A program made the position numbers and the translations under genes. The notes beneath the pieces were generated by a model. That model did no database searches, was not told where the DNA came from, and was given only the letters and a program-made list of their open reading frames with translations. From contig JAUWBL010000051.1 in the NCBI GenBank assembly GCA_030601715.1, positions 1 to 7,092 of the forward strand: a stretch of 7,092 nucleotides of DNA, given 5' to 3'. Source of the DNA: Candidatus Geothermarchaeota archaeon (GTDB lineage: Archaea; Thermoproteota; Nitrososphaeria; Geothermarchaeales; JAUWBL01). This document shows positions 1 through 6,035 of this stretch, in pieces (positions within the stretch are counted from its first letter, which is position 1; every line of letters begins with the position of its first letter).

Positions 1-295
1 GTCGGAGGGAAGATGTTCGCCACCTGGTGAAGGGTGAGCTGGTCCTCAAGCTACCCAGGCAAGCCCGTGACCGGGCCCTGTCAACCCCCGACGCCCACGC
101 CTTCGACCCGCGAGGCGACTGAAGCTTCGGCCTCAAGACTGTGTGCATGTCGGGGACGATGTGACCTACGATGTCGAAGGAGCTAGGGCGGTGGGTATGA
201 CCCCCATTCTTATTCAGAGGAAGGGAATGACGGAGGGATCTGGGCTCGACGTGACGGTGATATCGCGCCTGAACGAGCTTCTGAACATTATCTGA
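1..295 (+). pseudogene. HAD-superfamily hydrolase, C-terminal remnant with frameshift
   Basis: The last 50 codons (146-295, stop TGA 293-295) read HVGDDVTYDVEGARAVGM and on to ISRLNELLNII. This is HAD motif IV (GDDxxxD) followed by the usual Rossmann-fold C-terminus of haloacid-dehalogenase-like phosphatases. The frame is open only from 71 and has no good start; stops lie at 35-37 and 68-70. A second frame, 3-122, carries STPDAHAFDP, which aligns with the family's KPDPxxF segment. Restoring one base near 110-113 would join the frames as ...FDPARRLKLRPQDCVHVGDD. Even so, the motif III lysine position is Thr (84-86), which suggests decay rather than only a read error. The 5' end lies outside the window. 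HAD membership is clear; the substrate is unknown. A 13-base palindrome, CCTCAGTCTGAGG, lies at 300-312 just after the stop. Confidence 0.7.
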
Positions 296-392
296 GCACC
301 CTCAGTCTGAGGCTATGCATGGCGCGCAGCTCGCCCTCTTGGCAGCACACAGAGGATAAGCGAGCAAGCCTGTCCAGGTTGCTCCTCCAGCT

Positions 393-596
393 CTATCTTC
401 TCTTCTGGTCAGTGACATCGGGAGAAGCTCTTATTATCTCCCGTTTCAAGTTCGCATACGTGTTCGGAGATATCTCCCCTCGACTTCTCCAGCTTTCGAT
501 GGCGTCCAACTCCACTCGGACCATCTCCCTACGAAGCCTCTCCCTTTCCCACATCACCCCTTGCTTCACCTCGTGCGTCACGTAGAACTCCACCAT
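393..596 (-). CDS. small charged helical protein with SHOCT-like C-terminal hairpin
   Basis: A 67-residue protein from ATG at 596; a GTG at 608 would give 71. I prefer the ATG because GGAGG lies five bases before it. The sequence is strongly charged and helical (ERERLRREMVRVELDAI), then has a helix-turn-helix tail, WRSRGEISPNTYANLKREI. This matches the general pattern L..L...G.IS...Y..LK..I seen in SHOCT domains and at the ends of some cation/proton antiporters; that comparison is by eye. No membrane segment or cysteine is seen. It lies downstream of the small membrane protein at 693-875 on the same strand, with a gap of about 96 bases. Upstream of the start, the same frame stays open and helix-like across a TAG at 630-632, so it may be the tail of a longer broken gene. 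The overlapping plus-strand frame is Ser/Leu/Arg-rich and looks like a shadow. Function unknown. Confidence 0.5.
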   Translation of the reverse strand: MVEFYVTHEVKQGVMWERERLRREMVRVELDAIESWRSRGEISPNTYANLKREIIRASPDVTDQKRR

Positions 597-692
597 TTTC
601 TCCTCCACCTCATCCCGGCGTAGCTCCCCCTATTCTCTGAACTCCTGAAGAGCTTCTCGGTGAGAGCGCCCTGCCAAAGACTACTTCACTTC

Positions 693-875
693 TTACCTTG
701 TGCGTCGTGAAATCCTGTGCAGAAGGTGATACAGGCCTAGACCGAGGAGAAAGTACCAGCCGATGAAATGGAAGACGGCCGTGGGATTCCCAACATCAGC
801 TAGTGCGGCTATAGCTAGCAGAAGAGACAGGAGGGTGAGGGAGAGAAGGGGGTGTGCGATCCTGTCGTGGGCCAA
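693..875 (-). CDS. small two-helix membrane protein
   Basis: About 60 residues from a TTG at 875. The frame stays open back to about 941 (adding HGHTLSKRIVIVASGLSFRS and so on) but offers no ATG, GTG or TTG there, so the N-terminus is uncertain. Two hydrophobic stretches are visible: roughly residues 9-27 (LLSLTLLSLLLAIAALADV) and 33-51 (TAVFHFIGWYFLLGLGLYH). They are separated by a short polar turn (GNP). The basic tail HRISRRTR suggests a cytoplasmic C-terminus by the positive-inside rule. I do not recognise the family. It sits upstream of the SHOCT-like small protein on the same strand, and short membrane proteins paired with SHOCT-type tails are a known arrangement, so the two may work together; that is inference. 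No Shine-Dalgarno or clear TATA box was found. Confidence 0.45.
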   Translation of the reverse strand: MAHDRIAHPLLSLTLLSLLLAIAALADVGNPTAVFHFIGWYFLLGLGLYHLLHRISRRTR

Positions 876-1203
876 TTCCGGCGATCTGAAGGAGAGGCCA
901 CTCGCGACTATAACGATCCGCTTACTGAGAGTGTGCCCGTGTCAGTGACATGCCCATTTGCAGGGATATCCTTCCAAATTCCTACCGTAAGGGCTCAGTG
1001 GTCGGCAAGAACGAATGGGATCTCGAACGTCCCAAAGTCAGGAACTGGCGGTAGTCACACTTACTATGGTGAGAGACACCAACTCTGTTCTCTTCCCGAG
1101 CTGAAAGCCCTAGACGGTACTGGGCGAGAAATCCGATTTCAGAGTTCTCGTCTTCGGTTTGACTAGGTCTGTGTGTTAGTCCGCCTCAACTTGGACGACG
1201 AAA
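876..1203. other. stretch without a convincing gene
   Basis: Between the small membrane protein and the peroxiredoxin, several frames are open but none is persuasive. A plus-strand frame (852-1166) is rich in Ser, Arg and Gly with no domain pattern. A 34-codon plus-strand frame starts at ATG 950 and ends at TAG 1052-1054 (ending EWDLERPKVRNWR); it looks protein-like but is too short to judge. A minus-strand frame is open from about 1180 to 990 but has no start codon. The part up to about 941 may encode the N-terminus of the membrane protein. No hairpin with a T tract, tRNA arm or repeat was seen. Confidence 0.4.
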
Positions 1204-1674
1204 TCACAGACCTCTCAGGACTCTCTCTATCTCTTCGTAGTCCGGATCCGCTGAGGGATCCTCTGTAACCCACTTGTACCTGACGATACCCTCCCTGTCG
1301 ATGATGAAGACGGACTTCTTCGAGACACCCTTGAAGCCTAGGACCTCCTCGTGGAGCACACCGTACTTCCGCGAAACCTCCCTGTTGAAGTCGCTCAAGA
1401 GCTGAAAGTTCAGCTCCAAGGTCTTCGCCCAGATCTTGTGGGAGAAGACGGTGTCTACACTCAGCCCGAAGACCTCCGCGTCCATCTTCCTGAACTCGTC
1501 CAGCCGATCCCTGAAGCCGCAGACGTGTCTCCTGCTGAAGGGGGTCCAGTCTAGGAAATAGAATGTTAGAACCACGTTTTTCTTCCCTAGGAACTCGTTG
1601 AGGGTCACTTCCTCATCCACGGTTCCGGGAAGGGTGAAATCGGGGGCCTCGTCACCAACTTCGACCGATGTCAT
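1204..1674 (-). CDS. peroxiredoxin-fold (AhpC/TSA, BCP-like) protein lacking the peroxidatic Cys
   Basis: 156 residues from ATG at 1674, full length for a BCP/AhpE-type thioredoxin-fold peroxiredoxin. Order: VGDEAPDFTLP (6-16), the strand NVVLTFYFLDWTP (33-45), the active-site loop, LSVDTVFSHKIW (71-82), LELNFQLLSD (86-95) and KKSVFIIDREG (119-129). In the family the loop is TPxCxxxxC, where the first Cys attacks peroxides. Here it reads TPFSRRHVCGF: Ser47 (AGC, 1534-1536) replaces the peroxidatic Cys, while Cys52, at the BCP resolving-Cys position, remains. The Arg usually seen three residues before the Phe of VFxID is Lys120. The scaffold is otherwise well conserved, so this looks like an intact gene, probably cytosolic, with a changed or lost peroxidase reaction. 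It appears to stand alone on the minus strand. No convincing Shine-Dalgarno; a weak TATA-like site lies about 80 bases upstream. Confidence 0.93.
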   Translation of the reverse strand: MTSVEVGDEAPDFTLPGTVDEEVTLNEFLGKKNVVLTFYFLDWTPFSRRHVCGFRDRLDEFRKMDAEVFGLSVDTVFSHKIWAKTLELNFQLLSDFNREVSRKYGVLHEEVLGFKGVSKKSVFIIDREGIVRYKWVTEDPSADPDYEEIERVLRGL

Positions 1675-2285
1675 GGCACTTCAAATCGCAATGTCTAGCT
1701 CAGAGGACGTCTGACGGCTTTTCCCAAGACCCTAGTCATAGTGAGGTAGCAAGAAATATGTATTCTGTGGAAAGAAGGAAAGTCCCAGCTTTCTACGGTT
1801 CCCACTGAGAATCAAGGGTCTGTCTAGAGCCTTTGTTTCCATCGAGAGAGGTTCCTCTGAAGCAGGGTAGCTGTCCGACAGCCCAGACAACTCAGGGGTG
1901 TACTATTACGGGATACCTCGGAATTGGCACGGGATAGCTCACTTCGAGGCCTCCGAAGATTTGCTCGGACTGGGATAGAGCTTCCTGGTGAAATCGAAGC
2001 TAGCCGGAAGGTCAAGAAAACGAAGCGGGCGTTGCCGGAGCAGTAGGTCAGAGAGCGCGCCGAAGAAGGTACATTTCTTGCGATTGCTTCGTGTGTCCGT
2101 GTCGACTACGTGAGATGTGAGGAACGGCTTGGTCTCATCCCTCGATCTGAACTGGATTTAAGAGAAGAACCATGGGTTGGACGGCTGGGTTCATCCCAAT
2201 CGAAGCAAGTCGAAACGTGGGCTTCTATGCAAACAGAATAGAGTAGGGTTCAAACAAACTGGGGAATGACTCGAAAGCATGCTGC
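1675..2285. other. long stretch without a supportable gene
   Basis: About 610 bases between the starts of the peroxiredoxin-like gene and the 3' end of the permease, both on the minus strand. A 63-codon minus frame (1824-2015) is Ser/Arg/Leu-rich and looks random. A plus frame open from 1861 to TAG 2044-2046 ends GIELPGEIEASRKVKKTK and could start only at TTG 1924; it is basic and unrecognised. A 24-codon plus ORF, MGWTAGFIPIEASRNV..., starts at ATG 2172 shortly after AGAGAAG. None has an identifiable domain. The part just above 2285 holds the 3' flank of the permease, with GTTTGTTTG on the minus strand as a possible T-rich stop signal. No tRNA or long repeat was seen. It could hold decayed genes or an unrecognised RNA. 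Confidence 0.45.
1751..1762 (-). promoter_or_regulatory. possible TATA-like element for the peroxiredoxin-like gene
   Basis: The minus strand reads AATACATATTTCTT across 1751-1764, an A/T-rich patch in a G/C-richer stretch. Transcription starting about 25 bases downstream, near 1732, would leave a leader of about 58 bases before ATG 1674. No good purine-rich BRE precedes it, so this is weak. Confidence 0.2.
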
Positions 2286-3593
2286 CTAGGCATACATGCC
2301 CAGAGCTATAAAGGACACCAAGATGATGTTGCCTAAAAAGGTCGTCATTACCATGATTGGTACGCCTATTCGGAGATACTCCTTGAACTTTATCGCGTAT
2401 CCATGTTTCGTAGATACTCCAATCGCCGCGATGGTGGCTGCCGACGCAATAGTTGTTCCGTTGCCTCCGAACCCCGCCCCGATAGCCAGAGCCCACCAAA
2501 GCGGAACGATGTTCGTTCCCGTTATGTTTGAGAGGTCTTGTAGCAGAGGAATGAAGGCGGCCGTGAACGGTATGCTGTTTACGAAGCTCGTAGCTATCGA
2601 GGACATCCACAGAATGCCAGAGGCAACCAACAACTCGTTGCTTCCTATCGCACCTGACAACAGAACAGACATCTCTCGGATCACATCAGTCTTCACAAGG
2701 CCCCCGACTACGATAAACAAAGAACCTATGAATATGAGAGTGTTCCAGTCGACATCCTCGAGGACTCTGGGCATGCTGGGTCCTCCTGCGAAAAGCAACA
2801 CTACGGCGCTTGCCAGAGCTATGGCGGACGGCGTAACGCCCACACTTTCATGAATAAAGAATAAGAATACCATCACGAAGAGGACTATCGATCCGAGTAT
2901 GAAGAGCCGGCGATCCCCGATCACCTCTTCCGGCTTCAGGGGGATTCGTCTCACGGAGACTTCAGCCTTCAGCTCACTCCCACGGCGGAAGTAGAACAAG
3001 AGTACAACAACGATCATTGCAACAGAGGCCGCTAAACCTGTATTAACAATGAAATCTGAGAACGAAAGTTGGCCTGCCTTGGCTATCATTATGTTAGGTG
3101 GGTCACCGATCAGAGTGGATGTGCCTCCGATATTTGCCGCTAGAATTTGACCTATTATGTAGGGGACGGGATTCAGTTTCAGCATCTTCATGATCTCTAT
3201 GGTAACCACGATCATGAAGAGAACAGTTGTTACATTGTCTAGAAAAGCCGACAGAACAGCGGTCGTTACCGTCAGCGCAACGAACATCCTGAAGGGTCGA
3301 CACTGCGTAACATTCGCCAGGTATATCCCCACCACACGGAAGAAGCCTGCCTCCGTCAAGCTCCCCGCTACAACCATCATCCCGAAGAGGAGCCCCAAGA
3401 TATCCACATCTACGAAGCTCAACATCTCCTCCCCTGTCATCAGCCCAGAAGCCGCAACGCCTCCAGCCCCTGCCAACGCAGCTATGGCATGCGCTCTGCG
3501 GCCCGTGGCGATGTAGAATAACGTAAACAAGAAGATCAGAATGGCCAGAAGCTGGGCCACAACCGGCGAGGCTAGGTCTATCTGAAGAACCAT
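2286..3593 (-). CDS. ion permease of the ArsB/P-protein (IT superfamily, NhaD/SLC13-like) type
   Basis: 435 residues from ATG 3593 (440 if GTG 3608 is used). I choose the ATG because GGTG lies six bases before it and it overlaps the TGA of the upstream ORF as TGATG. About eleven or twelve membrane segments are visible, in two halves joined by a charged cytoplasmic loop near residues 204-228 (RRGSELKAEVSVRRIPLKPEE). First-half signatures are SAFLDNVTT (115-123) and ANIGGTSTLIGDPPN (153-167). Second-half signatures are NSIPFTAAFIP (339-349), GGNGTT (376-381) and KHGYAIKFKEYLRIGVP. This is the pattern of ArsB, the OCA2 P protein and related Na+ or anion transporters. The substrate cannot be told: arsenite, sodium/proton exchange or an organic anion are all possible, and no arsR or arsC is present. 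Oddity: the second-half motif, usually DN(I/V)P, is Asn-Ser-Ile-Pro here. No terminator hairpin is evident. Confidence 0.93.
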   Translation of the reverse strand: MVLQIDLASPVVAQLLAILIFLFTLFYIATGRRAHAIAALAGAGGVAASGLMTGEEMLSFVDVDILGLLFGMMVVAGSLTEAGFFRVVGIYLANVTQCRPFRMFVALTVTTAVLSAFLDNVTTVLFMIVVTIEIMKMLKLNPVPYIIGQILAANIGGTSTLIGDPPNIMIAKAGQLSFSDFIVNTGLAASVAMIVVVLLFYFRRGSELKAEVSVRRIPLKPEEVIGDRRLFILGSIVLFVMVFLFFIHESVGVTPSAIALASAVVLLFAGGPSMPRVLEDVDWNTLIFIGSLFIVVGGLVKTDVIREMSVLLSGAIGSNELLVASGILWMSSIATSFVNSIPFTAAFIPLLQDLSNITGTNIVPLWWALAIGAGFGGNGTTIASAATIAAIGVSTKHGYAIKFKEYLRIGVPIMVMTTFLGNIILVSFIALGMYA

Positions 3594-3838
3594 CAGCGCC
3601 ACCCACACGCCACAATGAAGTCCTCAAAAGCGGGAAAGTCTTCTGCCGATCCAACGAACCAGAGCAGATGTATATCCGTTTCCACGAATAGCGAGATACA
3701 GTGTCGCGGGCGCACGTCAGATGTACGAGGCGTGCTTCGTCCATGTGGACCAGCCCACCGAACGGATGCGCCGGTTGACAGATCTTCGACATCCAAGACA
3801 GTACGCCCTCGTTTGACCTTTCCCCACGATAACAGCAC
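3593..3838 (-). CDS. small unidentified protein, translationally coupled to the permease
   Basis: Up to 81 residues from a GTG at 3838; a TTG at 3796 is an alternative if the TATA-like box at 3851-3858 is used. Its TGA overlaps the permease ATG as TGATG, the classic arrangement for coupled translation and the main reason to believe it. The C-terminal half, HCISLFVETDIHLLWFVGS then AEDFPAFEDFIVACGWR, has the hydrophobic and acidic pattern of a real small alpha/beta domain. The N-terminal half is Arg/Ser/Gly-rich and less convincing. A neighbouring frame offers the more protein-like MSKICQPAHPFGGLVHMDEARLVHL over the equivalent region, so a frameshift within the gene is possible. I do not recognise the family. 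A small regulatory or accessory partner of the transporter would fit the position, but that is inference. Confidence 0.4.
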   Translation of the reverse strand: MLLSWGKVKRGRTVLDVEDLSTGASVRWAGPHGRSTPRTSDVRPRHCISLFVETDIHLLWFVGSAEDFPAFEDFIVACGWR

Positions 3839-3850
3839 AAGAGCTTGATG

Positions 3851-3858
3851 ATATTATG
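3851..3858 (-). promoter_or_regulatory. possible TATA box for the small ORF-permease pair
   Basis: The minus strand reads CATAATAT here, an A/T-only core after G/C-rich DNA. A start of transcription about 25 bases downstream would fall near 3830. That would exclude the GTG at 3838 and favour an internal start for the small ORF. It faces away from the methyltransferase promoter at 3999-4008, making 3839-4032 a divergent promoter region. Confidence 0.3.
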
Positions 3859-3998
3859 TAGCACGCGGCTTCCCACGCTGAGGGCACATTTGCTTCCTGA
3901 CCGGACCCAACAAAGATGGTGCTGAGTGAAGAGAACCCTCTAAGCGACAAGCTGGTATCCTCTGGGAGTCTGGTGGCTCCGTTTGCCGTGGGGGGAGG

Positions 3999-4008
3999 CC
4001 TTAATAGA
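3999..4008 (+). promoter_or_regulatory. TATA box of the methyltransferase gene (near-leaderless transcript)
   Basis: CCTTAATAGA is preceded by a purine-rich GGGGGAGG, as expected for a BRE plus TATA box. Its centre lies about 29 bases before ATG 4033. Archaeal transcription starts about 25 bases after the TATA centre, so the message would begin at or just before the ATG. No Shine-Dalgarno is present, which agrees. It also argues against the upstream in-frame ATG at 3916, which would place the promoter inside the coding region. Confidence 0.5.
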
Positions 4009-4032
4009 CAATCGCGCCAAGTTGATTGGCAT

Positions 4033-4803
4033 ATGAGCACCATATACAGCATGTTCGGCAAATTCTACGATCTCATATACGGCGAGCTCGTCGACTACGA
4101 AGGCGACTGCGACATGCTAAATGGCATATTCCGGAAATTCGCGGACAAGAAACCCGCCACGCTACTCGACATAGGGTGTGGAACAGGCTCCCACGCCCTG
4201 ATCTTAACGAAGCGGCGATTTGAAGTGACGGGCATAGACACATCTCGGCCCATGCTGGAGGAGGCGGAGAGAAAAGCCGATGAAGAAAAGGCGAAGATCA
4301 GGTTTGAGCTACAAGACATGAGATCCATGGATCTGGGAACAACCTTCGACGCCGCCATATCCCTGTCAGGAACATTCGGATACCTCAAGGACATAAAGGA
4401 CATGGAGTCGTTTCTGCACGCACTCAGGACACATCTGAACCAGAAAGGGCTGTTCGTCTTCGAGTTCTGGAACACGGGAGCGGTAAAGACCGACCACAAA
4501 GACTGGCTCACGAGGAAGAAGGGCGATTCCACACTGATCAGGTTGTCTCACTCCGTCTTCGACCCCCAGACAAACGTCCTCAACATAGCGATGAAATACT
4601 TCGTCATAGAGAACTCGAAGGTGACCTCGAACTTCGAGGAGCTACATAGAGTCAGAACCTTCACCATCCCCGAGATAAGGTACATGGTTGAGGAGAACGA
4701 GTTTGAGCTGCTGACCACTCTCAGGGTCGAAGGACCAAAGAAAAGACCTGAGAGACCCACGAAAGACACCCTCAGGATTCTAGCAGTTGCGAAGGCTCGA
4801 TGA
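4033..4803 (+). CDS. class I SAM-dependent methyltransferase
   Basis: 256 residues from ATG 4033. The frame is open back to an ATG at 3916, but those extra 39 residues (MVLSEENPLSDKLVSS...) are low-complexity and overlap the promoter, so I use the internal start. The N-terminal helix, MFGKFYDLIYGELVDYEGD (7-25), is typical of UbiE/Methyltransf_11/25-like enzymes. Motif I is LLDIGCGTG (44-52) and binds SAM. The acidic residue at the end of strand 2 is in VTGID (65-69). A motif II-like segment is FDAAISLSGTFGYL (105-118), followed by LNQKGLFVFEFWN (135-147). The C-terminal part, with FTIPEIRYMVEENEFELL, resembles small-molecule methyltransferases in which a late helix covers the substrate. The methyl acceptor is unknown. 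It is the only clearly complete plus-strand gene here, flanked by minus-strand genes, and is probably transcribed alone. Confidence 0.93.
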   Translation: MSTIYSMFGKFYDLIYGELVDYEGDCDMLNGIFRKFADKKPATLLDIGCGTGSHALILTKRRFEVTGIDTSRPMLEEAERKADEEKAKIRFELQDMRSMDLGTTFDAAISLSGTFGYLKDIKDMESFLHALRTHLNQKGLFVFEFWNTGAVKTDHKDWLTRKKGDSTLIRLSHSVFDPQTNVLNIAMKYFVIENSKVTSNFEELHRVRTFTIPEIRYMVEENEFELLTTLRVEGPKKRPERPTKDTLRILAVAKAR

Positions 4804-5113
4804 CCACAGATGACTGCGGTCTCCACTCACAGTCGGCCGCTTAGTTTGGCCTCAGAAAGAAAAAACAGCCGAGATTTGGTCTAGGACGTACCGCCACCCC
4901 GTGGTGGCTGACACTAGCGTTCGATCCAATACTAGAGATATGCTCTTGTGCAGGTTGTCAGTTCTGTCCAGCGTGGCTCCTCTACTGCTGTCCCCTCCCT
5001 GTTCCGAGGGACAACTCCTGTAGCAGTTCTACCTTTTTGGGTCCGTCGGCTTAGATCCCAGCCCCTCCACCATTAACCATTGCCAAACGTCATGGAGCAA
5101 GGAATCGGAATAG
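4804..5113. other. convergent intergenic region with hairpins
   Basis: A 310-base gap between two converging genes. An imperfect stem ACCACAG/CTGCGGT with loop ATGA (4803-4820) directly follows the methyltransferase stop. A stem TCCCT/AGGGA (4996-5011) lies before a TTTTT at 5034-5038 on the plus strand. A frame across 4845-5050 includes CSCAGCQFCPAW but has no start codon and is not supported as a gene. Nothing resembles a tRNA, although TTCGATC occurs at 4920-4926 without a matching T stem. Confidence 0.5.
4856..4908 (-). terminator. possible terminator for the glycosylase transcript
   Basis: Read on the minus strand, a perfect six-base stem GCCACC/GGTGGC with a four-base loop (4893-4908) is followed some 28 bases later by TTTTTTCTTT (4865-4856). 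Archaeal RNA polymerase stops at T-rich tracts, so the tract could end the transcript, but it is about 250 bases past the glycosylase stop and the hairpin may be coincidental. Confidence 0.3.
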
Positions 5114-6016
5114 CTACACGAGGTACTGCTTCACCATATCCAGCCACAGCACCAAACCCTTCCATCTCCCGAATCTCTCGTAGTGTTCCTCGATCTCCTT
5201 GTCCGAGACGGGATCCCCCTTGTTGTGGACCTCGGAGAACTGTTTCCTGACCCAGGAATCGATGGCTAGCTGCTCGTATCTGTTGACCAGTTGCAGGATG
5301 TTCTTGGTGCTCCACTCCCCTACGCCCCTCAGACCACGGATCTCAGCGGCCAATGCATCCGTCTCAAGGGGGCTGTGCCTCCACCTCTCCACATCCAGCT
5401 CGCCCGAGGAGATCTTTGTTGCCAGGTCCGCAAGGTAGGGGGCACGGTATCCCGCCCTGATCTCCTCCTTGAGAAACGCCTCTCCCGCCTCTGCGATCCT
5501 CTCCGCCTTCGGAAACGCCGCCGAAGATCCGTTGAACCTGCTCCCCAGCTTGAGACACAGCCTCTCCGCCATGGCCTTCGTCTGGACCCAGCGGCAATTC
5601 GTGCTGATTATCGTCTTGACCACGTCCTCGTAGACCGTTGGGCTACGGAACACCCTCCCCGCCCACTTGTCCAGTATCCAATGGAACTCCGGCTCTTCCT
5701 CGAGAAGACCGTAGAACGTGGAGAAGTCCTCATCCAGTCGCAGAGAGGTCTCGATCTGCCTCTGAACATCGGCAAGCTGTTCCTCAGAGACGGCATCTTT
5801 CGATTCGATGAGCGCGGTTATCTCTTCACGACGTTCCTGACGGAGCTTGACCTTGACCACCTGTCCCTCCCTGGGCTCCAGTACGCCGACAAGGATCCTG
5901 CTCTCCTTATCAGCGTGGAACGGAGCTAGCTCGGCCCAGCCTGAGCTCCAAACAGTACTCCAGAGGCTGAATCTCTCGGGGCAGGGTAACTCCAACGAAA
6001 GCTTTTCGGGGCTCAC
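5114..6016 (-). CDS. HhH-GPD DNA glycosylase (OGG1/AlkA-like, monofunctional)
   Basis: 300 residues from GTG 6016; a stop lies six codons upstream, and GGAG sits ten bases before the start. This family removes damaged bases from DNA in base-excision repair. Residues 1-110 form an N-terminal domain like those of OGG1/AlkA (WAELAPF, ILVGVLEP, QVVKVKLRQ). The segment TIISTNCRWVQTKAMAERL (135-153) matches the core helix that in OGG1 reads SSNNN..R.T.MVERL. The helix-hairpin-helix is LRGVGEWSTKNIL (229-241), and the catalytic aspartate is Asp253 in LAIDSWVRK. OGG1-type enzymes carry a lysine in the hairpin for strand cleavage; the equivalent here is Trp235, so I infer a glycosylase without lyase activity, as in AlkA. 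There is no FeS Cys cluster at the C-terminus. Alkylated purines or 8-oxoguanine are possible substrates. It lies 60 bases downstream of the DUF296 gene. Confidence 0.9.
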   Translation of the reverse strand: MSPEKLSLELPCPERFSLWSTVWSSGWAELAPFHADKESRILVGVLEPREGQVVKVKLRQERREEITALIESKDAVSEEQLADVQRQIETSLRLDEDFSTFYGLLEEEPEFHWILDKWAGRVFRSPTVYEDVVKTIISTNCRWVQTKAMAERLCLKLGSRFNGSSAAFPKAERIAEAGEAFLKEEIRAGYRAPYLADLATKISSGELDVERWRHSPLETDALAAEIRGLRGVGEWSTKNILQLVNRYEQLAIDSWVRKQFSEVHNKGDPVSDKEIEEHYERFGRWKGLVLWLDMVKQYLV

Positions 6017-6024
6017 CTCCCAGG

Positions 6025-6035
6025 ATCTCCGTCAC
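6025..6035 (-). repeat. 11-base leader repeat, copy 2 (before glycosylase)
   Basis: The minus strand reads GTGACGGAGAT here and again at 6466-6476, just before the DUF296 start. In both places it stands next to a start codon and contains the GGAG and GTGA pieces of an archaeal Shine-Dalgarno. An 11-base match by itself is expected by chance in a window this size. Confidence 0.35.

Noticed and set aside
950..1054. 34-codon plus-strand ORF ending EWDLERPKVRNWR
   Set aside because: The composition is protein-like, but it is too short, unrecognised and has no start signal.
852..1166. 104-codon plus-strand ORF
   Set aside because: Rich in Ser, Arg and Gly with no domain pattern, overlaps the small membrane protein on the other strand, and has no promoter or ribosome-binding signal.
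1861..2046. Plus-strand open frame ending GIELPGEIEASRKVKKTK
   Set aside because: No ATG or GTG; only a TTG at 1924 with no signal before it; no recognisable family.
1749..2081. Nine-base inverted pair GCAAGAAAT / ATTTCTTGC
   Set aside because: About one such match is expected by chance in a stretch this long, and nothing else flanks the copies.
2191..2610. 139-codon minus ORF overlapping the permease
   Set aside because: His/Arg/Ser-rich shadow of the permease in another frame.
3844..3900. C/D-box guide RNA candidate (TTGATGA, then CTGA twice)
   Set aside because: The first box has T instead of a purine, spacing to the boxes is loose, and there is no terminal stem.
3916..4032. N-terminal extension of the methyltransferase from ATG 3916
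   Set aside because: The extra 39 residues have no methyltransferase character and contain the TATA box.
4893..4930. tRNA-like TTCGATC
   Set aside because: No T stem, acceptor or anticodon arms pair around it.
4845..5050. Cys-rich open frame with CSCAGCQFCPAW, like a small zinc-binding protein
   Set aside because: It has no start codon in frame and the rest of the frame looks random.
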